Shown: in pieces, positions 9,618 through 17,822 of the stretch
Layout of the letters: each line of letters opens with the position of its first letter
Numbering within the stretch: the first letter of the stretch is position 1
Origin: Silvimonas terrae
GTDB lineage: Bacteria; Pseudomonadota; Gammaproteobacteria; Burkholderiales; Chitinibacteraceae
Assembly (NCBI RefSeq): GCF_014202765.1
Contig: NZ_JACHHN010000012.1
Coordinates: 62,001-126,000, forward strand
Direction: 5' to 3'
Length of the DNA stretch: 64,000 bases
Program-made: the position numbers and the translations under genes
Notes under the pieces: generated by a model
Told to the model about the DNA's origin: nothing
Database searches by the model: none
Seen by the model: the letters and a program-made list of their open reading frames with translations, nothing else

Positions 9618-10067
9618 ATGAGCACGCTCGATATCAAAATCCTGGACCAGCGCCTGCAAGACAACCTGCCGGCCTATGCCACGCCAGGCTCTGCCGGGCT
9701 GGACCTGCGCGCCTGCCTTGCGGCACCGCTGGAACTGGCCCCGGGCGCGACGGCGCTAGTCCCTTCCGGCATGGCGATTCACCTGGCAGACCCGAAACTG
9801 GCCGCGATGATCATTCCGCGTTCCGGGCTGGGTCACAAGCACGGTATTGTGCTGGGTAATCTGGTGGGGTTGATTGATTCGGATTATCAGGGGCAAGTGT
9901 TTGTCTCGGTCTGGAACCGTGGCAGTCACTCATTCACGATTCAGCCGCTGGAGCGGATTGCCCAATTGATCGTGGTGCCCGTGGTGCAGGTGGAACTCAA
10001 TATTGTGGAATCGTTTGAAGAGAGTGAGCGCGGGGAGGGTGGCTTTGGCAGTACCGGCAAGCGTTAG
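9618..10067 (+). CDS. dut: dUTP diphosphatase (dUTPase)
   Basis: A 149-residue trimeric enzyme hydrolysing dUTP to dUMP, keeping uracil out of DNA and feeding dTMP synthesis. The five dUTPase motifs are present: [34 protein letters not shown] and the glycine-rich GGFGSTGKR tail. Start ATG at 9618 behind AGGGGAC. It is coupled to coaBC (13-base spacer) as in E. coli and many relatives. A strong terminator follows. Confidence 0.96.
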   Translation: MSTLDIKILDQRLQDNLPAYATPGSAGLDLRACLAAPLELAPGATALVPSGMAIHLADPKLAAMIIPRSGLGHKHGIVLGNLVGLIDSDYQGQVFVSVWNRGSHSFTIQPLERIAQLIVVPVVQVELNIVESFEESERGEGGFGSTGKR

Positions 10068-10088
10068 TGTATTGCTCTGGCACCCGTG

Positions 10089-10122
10089 AAACTGCGCCGC
10101 TTTGACGGCGCAGTTTCTTTTT
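10089..10122 (+). terminator. Terminator of coaBC-dut
   Basis: An 11-bp perfect stem (AAACTGCGCCG with CGGCGCAGTTT), loop CTTTGA, then CTTTTT. Confidence 0.92.
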
Positions 10123-10314
10123 GCGGCCTTGATCAATGCAAAACACCTGATGCGGCGTCAGCAGCACCAAATGGCGTTGTGAACACCGTGTGCCTGGCCT
10201 TGGGCTGTGCTGCCATTCACGTGTCATGAGGTGTACCGAATACGCCACGATTTGGGTCGTAGTAATGGATAAGACACCACGCTGTTCAGCAATTATCAAT
10301 AAGCAATAGTTTCT

Positions 10315-10328
10315 TTTGAAATTTCAAA
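10315..10328. promoter_or_regulatory. 14-bp palindrome upstream of the porin
   Basis: TTTGAAATTTCAAA is perfectly self-complementary and lies 146 bases before the porin ATG, in an AT-rich stretch of the 406-base dut-porin gap. It is operator-like; the regulator is unknown. Confidence 0.4.
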
Positions 10329-10420
10329 GTCATGGCCCCAAACGGTCGCTGCTGCGCCATCGCGGCCAGAGCAAACCCCTGATGTGAATCAATTTTTCAG
10401 GTGTTCGTCGCTCCTTATGC

Positions 10421-10468
10421 TCCTCCCCGTCGATGCACTTGACGGTGCGTCCCCATCCCCAGGGAGGA
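10421..10468 (+). promoter_or_regulatory. Porin leader stem able to hide the ribosome binding site
   Basis: TCCTCCC (10421-10427) is perfectly complementary to GGGAGGA (10462-10468), the Shine-Dalgarno sequence of the porin. Inside, GCAC (10434-10437) and GTGC (10445-10448) can form a second stem. The fold would block initiation unless opened by a helicase, sRNA or heat. Confidence 0.4.
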
Positions 10469-10473
10469 ACATC

Positions 10474-11607
10474 ATGAAGAAAATCTTGAGCCTTGCGCTC
10501 GCTGCGGCATTTCTTGCTCCGCTGAGTTTTGCGGATGTCTCTATCTATGGCCAGATCCGGTTTGGCCTTGAATACGACCACTACAACGATGACGCCAATG
10601 GCGCCCGGAACAAATTTCGTCCGTGGGATCAAGGCTCGCGGCTGGGTTTTAAGGGTTCTGACCAGCTGGATAATGGCGACTCGGTGATCTGGCAGGTAGA
10701 AAACGCCATGAGCTCAAAAAATGGCGACAACAAGAATATGGGGGGCACGGTGTGGGGTGGTCGCAATACCTTTATTGGCCTGACCGGCAACTGGGGGACG
10801 TTCCGCTCCGGGGTGTACGACAGCGCGTACAAAACCATGCTGACCAGTTCAAAATTGTCTTCATTGTTTGACGATTATGCAGATACCGCCGATTACAAAG
10901 GGAAAGGCGCTGCATTTGCGCAGTTGGCCCAGCGCTATAGCACGACCGTCAACTATGATTCGCCAGTCTTCAATGGTCTGCAGGTTCGCGGGCAATGGGC
11001 TATTGATGGGGCTCAGGGTGGCAGCAATGGTGATGTCTACAACCTGGCGGCCCTGTACAACACGGGCGGCTTGAACCGGGGCGGCGCCTACCAGTACGCC
11101 AAAAACCGCACGTTCATGAACCTGTACAGCATGAAGTCGTCGGCTACCGGCGGCGCACCGGATAACTCATCGCAGGTGAATGCGCTAACGGATGGCGCGA
11201 ACACCCAGGGGCTGGAACTGGTGGGGAGCTATAGTTTCTCCGGCGCAACACTTGGGGCCGGCTGGGAACATATCCGCAGCAAGGAAACCAGCCGTACCGC
11301 CAGCTGGAATAACTATGTCGTGCTGGGCAACTACTGGTTCAACCCCAAACTGGAAGCGCAAGGCTTGTATGCCTATTCACGGCATATGCTGAGTGAAGAC
11401 AGCCAGAATGGTCAGCAAGGTTCTCTTGGCCTTGTTTATTACCTGTCCAAACGCACGCGCTGGTACAACTATCTCGTGTATCTGCGTAATAGTGGTGATA
11501 CCGATATTGCCCACCCGTACACCTTTACAAACGTGTCCGGCTCGCTGGCGGCCGCGCCGGGGCAGACTGCAACCGGGTTTGTGTCCGGTTTGCGGAGCGA
11601 CTTCTAG
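10474..11607 (+). CDS. Gram-negative outer-membrane porin (betaproteobacterial type)
   Basis: A 377-residue protein beginning MKKILSLALAAAFLAPLSFA (signal peptide, cleavage before DVSIYGQIRFGLEYD). The body has alternating beta strands, the GSRLGFKGSDQLDNGDSVIWQ-type region near residue 50, GRNTFIGLTGNWGTFRSG and a C-terminal aromatic residue (ending SDF). These are features of trimeric OmpC/PorB-like porins of betaproteobacteria, which pass small hydrophilic solutes. The ATG at 10474 sits behind AGGGAGGA and gives the perfect signal peptide, so the longer open frame from 10384 is rejected. A long leader may regulate translation. Single-gene unit with its own terminator. Confidence 0.9.
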   Translation: MKKILSLALAAAFLAPLSFADVSIYGQIRFGLEYDHYNDDANGARNKFRPWDQGSRLGFKGSDQLDNGDSVIWQVENAMSSKNGDNKNMGGTVWGGRNTFIGLTGNWGTFRSGVYDSAYKTMLTSSKLSSLFDDYADTADYKGKGAAFAQLAQRYSTTVNYDSPVFNGLQVRGQWAIDGAQGGSNGDVYNLAALYNTGGLNRGGAYQYAKNRTFMNLYSMKSSATGGAPDNSSQVNALTDGANTQGLELVGSYSFSGATLGAGWEHIRSKETSRTASWNNYVVLGNYWFNPKLEAQGLYAYSRHMLSEDSQNGQQGSLGLVYYLSKRTRWYNYLVYLRNSGDTDIAHPYTFTNVSGSLAAAPGQTATGFVSGLRSDF

Positions 11608-11637
11608 GTTGCCGTCTTGAGGCAGGTATTTGCGCGA

Positions 11638-11673
11638 CGCCGGAACAGCACAACTGTTCCGGCGTGGTTTTTT
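11638..11673. terminator. Terminator after the porin
   Basis: An 11-bp perfect stem (CGCCGGAACAG with CTGTTCCGGCG), loop CACAA, followed by TGGTTTTTT. It lies between the converging porin and Hpt genes. Confidence 0.9.
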
Positions 11674-11680
11674 GAGGGTC

Positions 11681-12049
11681 TCAAGGGTGGTGAGTGTGGC
11701 GGAGCGCTTCGTAATCCAGATGCAGGTCCTGTAGCAACAGGTGCATCTGCTCCAGGCTTTCCACCCATAGTTCTGCCACGGCCTCGCCGTTGTTGTTACG
11801 GGCGGCGTGTTCCAGCGCTTGCATGTGTTGCAGGTTGCCCATAGCGGCGATGGTGCCGCAGGCGCCTTTAATGGCGTGGGCTTCGTGCATGAGGGTGGCC
11901 AGGTCCTGGGCAGCGGCGGCGTTTTCCATTAGCCGCAAACGGGCCGGGACGTCAGCGAGAAAAACGCCCAGTAATTCGGTGAGCAAACCGGGGTCGCCAG
12001 CGACCATTTCCAGCGCGGCGGTACGCGAATATTCAGAAAGCCCGGTCAT
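11681..12049 (-). CDS. Histidine phosphotransfer (Hpt) domain protein
   Basis: A 122-residue stand-alone Hpt protein. The phosphoacceptor motif HAIKGACGTI lies near residue 57 inside a helical bundle (HxxKGxxxxxG pattern). Hpt proteins relay phosphate between hybrid histidine kinases and response regulators in the cytoplasm. No kinase or regulator gene is adjacent, so its partners are elsewhere. Its ATG overlaps the stop of the upstream CHAD gene by four bases (ATGA), implying translational coupling, which is an unexpected partnership. Confidence 0.85.
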   Translation of the reverse strand: MTGLSEYSRTAALEMVAGDPGLLTELLGVFLADVPARLRLMENAAAAQDLATLMHEAHAIKGACGTIAAMGNLQHMQALEHAARNNNGEAVAELWVESLEQMHLLLQDLHLDYEALRHTHHP

Positions 12050-12843
12050 GTGTGCGCGCTCGCGGTGGGCGGTTGGTGGGTCAGCGCGTGCAGCAAGGTC
12101 TGTGCGGTCGAATCGGCGCGGGCCAGGGCATGGGCGCGTTGTTCCTGCCAGTATACGGTCAGTGCGGGCGAAAACCCGCTGCCAAAGTCGGCAGCCAGTA
12201 CATCCAGATCATGCAGTTGCCCGAGAGCCTCTTGGGCCGGTTTGGCTGCGCTGGCCAGATTGCGCCAGCGACCTGGCAGCCAGGTGGCCAGATGCTCGTG
12301 CAAATAGCGCAGCTTCTTGACCGTGATGCGGGCGTCGTGCCAGCGTTCTGGTGCAGTTTGCGGGGTCAGTTGTTGTAGCCGGGCGGTGGACTGATGGCGC
12401 AATTGGCGCGCGCTATGCCGAATACGCTGGCGCAACTGGTGCTTGCCCGGCATGCGTCTTTTCAAAAGCAATGGCAGACGGCGCATGGTTTTGTCGAACC
12501 CCTTGAGGCGCAGGATCGTCGGGGCGTCCTCAGGGGCGGGTGTTTCCGCGTTGATCTGTGTGATCAGTGGTGCAGTCAGTTCAGGCGGCCAGTCTACAAT
12601 CAAGCCGAGCAGGGCGTCGCGGTCACGCAAGGCGTTGGTGGCGTTGCCTGCGGCCTTCATGCTTGCCAGCGCCTCTTCGAGTTGCGGTGCGAGCGCAAAC
12701 AACTGGATGCGCAAACTGCGCAGGCCGATGCGAAACTGGTGCAAGGCCGTTTCATCCGGCTTTTTACGCAACTGCCGATGTAGTTTGACCAGGTGAGTTG
12801 CTGCCTTGTCTTGCTGGCGGAACCATTGCTTGCGTTTGCCCAA
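12046..12843 (-). CDS. CHAD domain protein (polyphosphate-granule-associated family)
   Basis: A 265-residue all-helical protein rich in His, Arg and Lys, with the CHAD pattern: HQFRIGLRSLRIQ near the N-terminus and WHDARITVKKLRYLHEHL in the middle, both holding conserved H and basic residues. CHAD proteins are known to bind inorganic polyphosphate. Translation most likely starts at a TTG (12843-12841), because AAGGAG lies about eight bases before it and there is no good ATG. The stop overlaps the Hpt start. No CYTH/adenylate-cyclase domain is fused, unlike many family members. Phosphate physiology is a reasonable guess for the pair. Confidence 0.8.
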   Translation of the reverse strand: MGKRKQWFRQQDKAATHLVKLHRQLRKKPDETALHQFRIGLRSLRIQLFALAPQLEEALASMKAAGNATNALRDRDALLGLIVDWPPELTAPLITQINAETPAPEDAPTILRLKGFDKTMRRLPLLLKRRMPGKHQLRQRIRHSARQLRHQSTARLQQLTPQTAPERWHDARITVKKLRYLHEHLATWLPGRWRNLASAAKPAQEALGQLHDLDVLAADFGSGFSPALTVYWQEQRAHALARADSTAQTLLHALTHQPPTASAHT

Positions 12844-12880
12844 ACTGCCGCTCCTTCTGGGTTGAAAGAAGACCGCCGTT

Positions 12881-13558
12881 TCAGGCTGCGTTCAGACGCA
12901 ACCAGCGATCCACAATCGGTTGCGCCGCAGTCAGGGAGGCCACAACCGGCACGCCCAATGCCAGCGTTTCTGCGGTCGGCGGGCGCAGGTCTGGCACCAT
13001 GATGGCGCGACAACCCGCGCTGTGCGCAGCAGCAATGCCGAAATTGGAGTCTTCAAATGCCACGCATTCAGCCGGCAGCCGTCCCAGGCTGGAGGCGGCT
13101 TTGATATAGATATCCGGCGCGGGTTTGGGGTGCTCGATCTCATCGCCACACACGGCCAGTTCAAAGTACGGCCACAAGCCGGCTTCATGCAGATGATGTT
13201 CGGCCACGCTGCGGCGCGATGACGTCGCCACAGCGCAGGCAATGCCGTGCTCGCGCAGCCAGTCCAGCAGGGCAATCACACCGGGGCGGTGCGGAATGGC
13301 CTTGGCAGTGGCTTGCAGATAGCAGGCGTGGGTGGCGTCGATCAGTTGTTGCACCGGAGCGTCCGCGCCCAAGGCCTGAATGAGATAGGCCGGCACTTTG
13401 CTCATATGCATGCCCACCATGCCGTAGGGCACGTTGTCATGCATGGATACACCCAGTTCACGTGCAGCGCTGGCCCAGCAATCAATGGCAATGCGCTCGG
13501 TGTCCAGCATCAAGCCATCCATATCAAAGATGGCGGCTTGCAAAGGGGGAAAAGACAT
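12881..13558 (-). CDS. HAD-superfamily hydrolase, subfamily IA (phosphatase/beta-phosphoglucomutase-like)
   Basis: A 225-residue protein with the HAD nucleophile motif FDMDG (Asp12 and Asp14), motif II in VATSSRRS, the motif III lysine in EHPKPAPDIYIKAA and motif IV FEDSNFGIAAA. A helical cap sits between motifs I and II. Relatives dephosphorylate sugar phosphates or isomerise them; the substrate cannot be read from sequence. It lies 38 bases upstream of the CHAD gene on the same strand, so the three minus-strand genes may form one transcript. It is divergent from the YchJ-like gene. Confidence 0.85.
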   Translation of the reverse strand: MSFPPLQAAIFDMDGLMLDTERIAIDCWASAARELGVSMHDNVPYGMVGMHMSKVPAYLIQALGADAPVQQLIDATHACYLQATAKAIPHRPGVIALLDWLREHGIACAVATSSRRSVAEHHLHEAGLWPYFELAVCGDEIEHPKPAPDIYIKAASSLGRLPAECVAFEDSNFGIAAAHSAGCRAIMVPDLRPPTAETLALGVPVVASLTAAQPIVDRWLRLNAA

Positions 13559-13670
13559 GACGTAAATAATTGATTTGATTAAGATGTAAGTCTACCCGAT
13601 CCACCCCTTTGCGGACAGCGTACAAATTTGTCTGTATTGTCTGGCCGTTCATTTTTTCTGGCCTGCTGCT

Positions 13671-14084
13671 GTGAAACCCCGCTCCGTTGCGACCTCTGCC
13701 CAAACTTGCCCCTGCGGCTGCGCCCGCGCTTATGACGCCTGTTGCGGCGTATTTCATACCGGCACGCCTGCACCCACCCCAGAAGACCTGATGCGCTCCC
13801 GCTATAGTGCGTATGTGCTGCAACAGGGGCCGTACCTGCTGGAGACCTGGGCACAGCAGACCCGGCCGGCGGAGATGGATTTTGCGGGGGAGGGCGACAT
13901 CAAGTGGCTGGGCCTGGAGGTCAAGCACACCTCTATCAGCATGGAAGGGGAGAGCGGCGTGGTGGAGTTCGTTGCCCGCTACAAGGTAGGTGGCCGGGCG
14001 CACCGCATGCACGAAACCAGCCGCTTTGTGCGCGAGGCCGATGGACGCTGGTATTACCTGGATGGCGAGGTCGATGGCGCCTGA
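13671..14084 (+). CDS. YchJ family protein (UPF0225, SEC-C motif)
   Basis: A 137-residue protein starting at a GTG. The zinc-binding SEC-C-like signature CPCGCARAYDACCGVFH is at residues 13-29, followed by the family's LMRSRYSAYVLQQGPYLLETW segment and an NTF2-like fold ending in RWYYLDGEV. The function of YchJ is unknown. The ribosome site is weak and no upstream ATG is available. Confidence 0.85.
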   Translation: MKPRSVATSAQTCPCGCARAYDACCGVFHTGTPAPTPEDLMRSRYSAYVLQQGPYLLETWAQQTRPAEMDFAGEGDIKWLGLEVKHTSISMEGESGVVEFVARYKVGGRAHRMHETSRFVREADGRWYYLDGEVDGA

Positions 14085-14352
14085 GCCTCATCCTGCGCGG
14101 GCGCCAGGCCCCCAATTTTATGTAGTCTTCATTTCAGTTCTACGTGTTTTTGGGGCAAATGACGGGTGCTTGCTCACGGCAACCACCTTGTCCTGAATCA
14201 AGACTGTTTCATTCTGACAACTTTTTCCCTGTTTTCCCCGCTTCTGCGTGCTTTTACGCAACCCGCGCCAATGCTGGACCCTGGCGCACCGGGGAAATCC
14301 CTGACCGGTTTTTTCGATTGCCAATATTGACTTTGTTGTCGGGCTTCGTTAA

Positions 14353-14372
14353 TTTCAAACAAACGTTTGAAA
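14353..14372. promoter_or_regulatory. PsrA-type operator
   Basis: TTTCAAACAAACGTTTGAAA is a perfect inverted repeat, TTTCAAAC-N4-GTTTGAAA. It fits the known PsrA pattern (C/G)AAAC-N2-4-GTTT(G/C). It lies 34 bases before the psrA ATG and implies autoregulation of psrA-fadE. The rest of the 321-base gap from 14085 shows no gene. Confidence 0.75.
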
Positions 14373-14405
14373 TATCTAAAACAAAGCTACGTCACTGGAG
14401 TCAAC

Positions 14406-15077
14406 ATGGCCGAGTCCATCCGGGCTGTCGAAACGTCCACCCGCATTCTTGATGCCGCGGAACTCTTGTTCGTGGAGCATGGTTTTGATGCCACCTCCAT
14501 GCGCCTGATCACGCAAGCGGCCGGGGTCAATATTGCAGCCGTGAACTATTACTTCGGCTCCAAGGACGGTTTGTTCAAAGCCGTGTTTGAGCGTCGCGCC
14601 GAGCCTTTCGTGCGCTTGTTTGTCGGGCATCTGGATCGCCTTGAGCGTTCCGTGACCGTGCCGGCCGCGGCACAAGTGGTCGAAGCCTTTGTGGCGGCCG
14701 CCTGTGAACTGGGTCGGGACACCACACTGGGCGGTCTTGTGTTTGTGCGCTTGCTGGCCCGCACCTTTGTCGAACCGCACCCCGTTCTGAAAGAAAGCAT
14801 GCCGCGCCGTTACAGCGAACTCACCCGTCGCTATACCGATGCGCTGGTCCGTGCGCTGCCGCATCTGACCGCCGCCGAAGTTCACTGGCGTTTCCACTTT
14901 CTGGCCAACGCCATGTTCAACGCGTTTGCCGGGACCAACGTCCTGCGCCTTTTCATGGCGCAACCCATTGTCAATGCGCGTGACCCGCAAATGGTCGCGC
15001 GCATGCTCGTTCCTTTTGTCGTAGCAGGTCTGGACGCGCCCGCCGCTGATCCAAGCCTGAATAACTCGAATTCCTAA
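14406..15077 (+). CDS. psrA: TetR-family fatty-acid degradation regulator, PsrA-like
   Basis: A 223-residue repressor. The N-terminal helix-turn-helix (about residues 10-56) reads RILDAAELLFVEHGFDATSMRLI, then AGVNIAAVNYYFGSKDGLF, strikingly close to Pseudomonas PsrA. The C-terminal helical ligand domain would bind long-chain fatty acids or acyl-CoA. Start at the ATG behind TGGAG. An in-frame ATG at 14367 lies inside the operator palindrome and is rejected. fadE follows after 13 bases, and the operator upstream matches the PsrA consensus, so repression of beta-oxidation genes is the likely role. Confidence 0.85.
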   Translation: MAESIRAVETSTRILDAAELLFVEHGFDATSMRLITQAAGVNIAAVNYYFGSKDGLFKAVFERRAEPFVRLFVGHLDRLERSVTVPAAAQVVEAFVAAACELGRDTTLGGLVFVRLLARTFVEPHPVLKESMPRRYSELTRRYTDALVRALPHLTAAEVHWRFHFLANAMFNAFAGTNVLRLFMAQPIVNARDPQMVARMLVPFVVAGLDAPAADPSLNNSNS

Positions 15078-15090
15078 GGAGTATCAAGAC

Positions 15091-17547
15091 ATGACCGCGC
15101 TGATTTGTGTGGCTGTTGTCCTCATTGCTTTTCTGGCTGTTGCGTACTTGCGCGCGCCGCTGTGGTTGTCGTCCCTGCTGATCTTGCTGGGTACGGTTTA
15201 TGGTGTGGCCACGCATGGCCTGAACGTCATTGTCGCGACCGTCATCATTGCTGTACTGGCCGTACTGAATATCAAGCCGTTCCGCCGCGCTTTCATCACC
15301 GGCCCGTTGTTCTCCATCTTCAAGAAAATCACCCCGGCCATGTCGCAGACCGAGCAAGAAGCGGTCGATGCCGGCACGGTGTGGTGGGATCGTGACCTCT
15401 TTTCCGGCAAGCCGGACTTTGACCGTCTGCACAGCTTTCCGGCACCGAAGCTGACGGCCGAAGAACAAGCCTTCCTGGATGGCCCGACCGAACAGTTGTG
15501 CGCCATGCTGGATGACTGGAAGATCACGCACGACACCAAAGATCTGTCGCCCGAAGCCTGGCAGTTCATCAAGGACCAGGGTTTCCTGGGCATGATCATC
15601 AAGAAACAATACGGCGGCAAAGAGTTCTCCAACCTTGCTCATGCCCGTGTTGTGACCAAGATTGCCACCCGCAGCGGTTCGGCAGCGGTGACGGTCATGG
15701 TGCCGAACTCCCTCGGTCCGGGTGAGTTGCTGCAGCACTATGGCACTGATGCACAAAAGAATTACTACCTGCCGCGTCTGGCCAAGGGCATCGAGATTCC
15801 GTGCTTTGCGCTGACCAGTCCGGAAGCCGGTTCTGATGCCGGTGGTATCCCTGACTATGGCGTCGTTGCGCGTGGCAGCTATACCGATCCGCGTACTGGC
15901 GAGCGTCATGAAGACGTGCTGGGTATCCGCGTGTCCTGGGAAAAGCGTTACATCACGCTGGGCCCGATTGCCACCATCCTGGGCCTGGCCTTCAAGTTGT
16001 ATGACCCGGACGGCCTGCTGGGCGACAAGAAAGATATCGGCATTACCTGCGCGCTGATCCCGACTGAACATGAAGGCGTGAGCATTGGTCGTCGCCACTA
16101 CCCTGGGACGTCGGTCTTCCAGAACGGCCCGAACTGGGGCAAGGACGTGTTCATTCCGATGGATTGGGTCATCGGCGGCAAGGATTACGTCGGCCAGGGC
16201 TGGCGCATGCTGGTGGAATGTCTGTCGGTGGGTCGTTGCATCTCGCTGCCGGCCATGTCCGTCGCCTCTGGCAAGCTCTCTTCCTTCACCACTGGCGCCT
16301 ATGCCCGTATCCGTAACCAGTTCGGTCTGGCTATCGGCAAGTTTGAAGGCGTGGATGAAGCACTGGCGCGGATTGGTGGCTTTACCTACCAGATGGATGC
16401 CGCGCAAAGCCTGGCCCTGACCGGTCTGGATATGGGCGAAAAACCGTCCGTCCTCTCTGGCATCCTGAAGTACCACAACACCGAACGCATGCGTAAGTCC
16501 ATCAACGATGCGATGGATGTCCACGCGGGCAAGGCCGTGTGTATTGGCCCGAACAACTACCTGGCGCACGGTTACCAGGCCATTCCGGTGGCCATCACCG
16601 TGGAAGGCGCCAACATCCTGACCCGTTCGATGATCATCTTCGGGCAAGGCGCCATCCGCTGCCATCCGTTCGTGCTCAAAGAATTGCGTGCCGCCATGAG
16701 CAACGATGGCGCCGCATTTGACAACGCAGTGATCGGTCACATTGGCTTCACCATCAGCAACGCGGTGCGTTCGCTGGTGATGGGTCTGACTTGCGCCCGC
16801 TTTGCCGGCAGCCCGAAATCCGGCCCGACGTCCGTGTTCTATCGCAACACCATGCGTATGTCTTCCGCGTTCGCCTTTGTGGCCGATATGGGCATGGCCT
16901 CGCTGGGCGGTAGCCTGAAATTCAAGGAAAAGCTGTCGGCCCGTCTGGGTGATGCGCTCTCCAACCTGTACATCGCCACCGCCGTGCTGAAGAAATACCA
17001 GGACGAAGGGGCCACGGCAGAAGACCTGCCGCTGGTGCAGTGGGCCGCCCAAACTGCACTGTATGACTGCCAGACCGCACTGGATGGTTTCCTCAATAAC
17101 CATCCGAACCGTGCCCTGGCCTGGTTGATGCGCCGCGTGGTGTTCCCGTTTGGTCTGACCCAGCGTGCCGCGTCTGACAGCATTGGCACCAAGGTGGCAC
17201 GCCTGCTGATGGAGCCGTCCGCCAGCCGTGATCGCCTGACCGAATACATGTACAAGCCGACCGCCGAGACCGATCCGGTGGGCGTGCTGGACCATGCACT
17301 CAAGGCCGTGATCGCCACCGAAGCCGCCGAAGGCAAGCTGCGCAAGGCTGCGCGCGGTGGTCAGGTATCGGGCTGGACCTCTCACGCCCAGTTGGCCGAT
17401 GCCCAGGGCAAGGGTCTGATTACGCAAGAAGAATTCAGCGCCATTACGCGTGCCCGCCAACTCAAGCGCGCCGTGATCATGGTCGACGACTTTGATCAGC
17501 AACTGAACAACCCGGACCCGGAGGTCACCACCCGCGTGGTCTTCTGA
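15091..17547 (+). CDS. fadE: Acyl-CoA dehydrogenase, FadE type
   Basis: An 818-residue protein, the size of E. coli FadE (814). Two N-terminal membrane helices (residues 2-60) precede the FAD-dependent dehydrogenase domain (about 100-520), with FALTSPEAGSDAGGIPD for FAD binding and VEGANILTRSMIIFGQG, which contains the catalytic-glutamate region. The long C-terminal extension (DUF1974) is present. It performs the first oxidation of beta-oxidation, making 2-enoyl-CoA. AAGGAG lies 8 bases before the ATG. It is directly downstream of psrA in one operon. A 10-bp stem (17563-17572 with 17583-17592) follows but has no T-tract. Confidence 0.95.
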   Translation: MTALICVAVVLIAFLAVAYLRAPLWLSSLLILLGTVYGVATHGLNVIVATVIIAVLAVLNIKPFRRAFITGPLFSIFKKITPAMSQTEQEAVDAGTVWWDRDLFSGKPDFDRLHSFPAPKLTAEEQAFLDGPTEQLCAMLDDWKITHDTKDLSPEAWQFIKDQGFLGMIIKKQYGGKEFSNLAHARVVTKIATRSGSAAVTVMVPNSLGPGELLQHYGTDAQKNYYLPRLAKGIEIPCFALTSPEAGSDAGGIPDYGVVARGSYTDPRTGERHEDVLGIRVSWEKRYITLGPIATILGLAFKLYDPDGLLGDKKDIGITCALIPTEHEGVSIGRRHYPGTSVFQNGPNWGKDVFIPMDWVIGGKDYVGQGWRMLVECLSVGRCISLPAMSVASGKLSSFTTGAYARIRNQFGLAIGKFEGVDEALARIGGFTYQMDAAQSLALTGLDMGEKPSVLSGILKYHNTERMRKSINDAMDVHAGKAVCIGPNNYLAHGYQAIPVAITVEGANILTRSMIIFGQGAIRCHPFVLKELRAAMSNDGAAFDNAVIGHIGFTISNAVRSLVMGLTCARFAGSPKSGPTSVFYRNTMRMSSAFAFVADMGMASLGGSLKFKEKLSARLGDALSNLYIATAVLKKYQDEGATAEDLPLVQWAAQTALYDCQTALDGFLNNHPNRALAWLMRRVVFPFGLTQRAASDSIGTKVARLLMEPSASRDRLTEYMYKPTAETDPVGVLDHALKAVIATEAAEGKLRKAARGGQVSGWTSHAQLADAQGKGLITQEEFSAITRARQLKRAVIMVDDFDQQLNNPDPEVTTRVVF

Positions 17548-17822
17548 GCGACACCAGAGCGGCTTTTCCCGGGGGCACATATCCGGGAAAAGTCATGAAC
17601 AGGCTCTGACGTCAAGGCTCCGTTGTATTTGAGCCCGGTGGCTTGCCGCCGGGCCAGTCGGAATAAAAAATTCAGCAGGTCGTTTTTTTCAGCCTCAAAA
17701 ACTGATCAAACGCTTGACTGAAATTGAGTGAAGGCCGTTACAAGGCCTCCGATGAAAAACCCGCCAGGAGCGGCGGGTCCCAAAAAGATCGCAGCCAAAA
17801 ACTGCGTTTGAAGGAGAGTACG

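Noticed and set aside
14971-17580. 869-codon open frame on the minus strand opposite fadE, and similar long antisense frames opposite fadN (19392-21488), tamB (27754-29826), fadL (17880-19343), fumC (3897-5225), bioB (32914-34167) and dctA (2073-2966)
   Set aside because: They mirror strongly recognisable genes, have His/Arg/Gln-rich compositions typical of antisense translation in high-GC coding DNA, and show no known domains or ribosome sites.
17563-17592. Perfect 10-bp stem after fadE as a terminator
   Set aside because: No T-tract follows; it could equally be a stabilising hairpin, so read-through into fadL cannot be excluded.
17706-17717. TCAAACGCTTGA upstream of fadL as a PsrA site
   Set aside because: The half-sites are not separated by 2-4 bases and two of twelve positions break the symmetry, so it was not listed as an operator.
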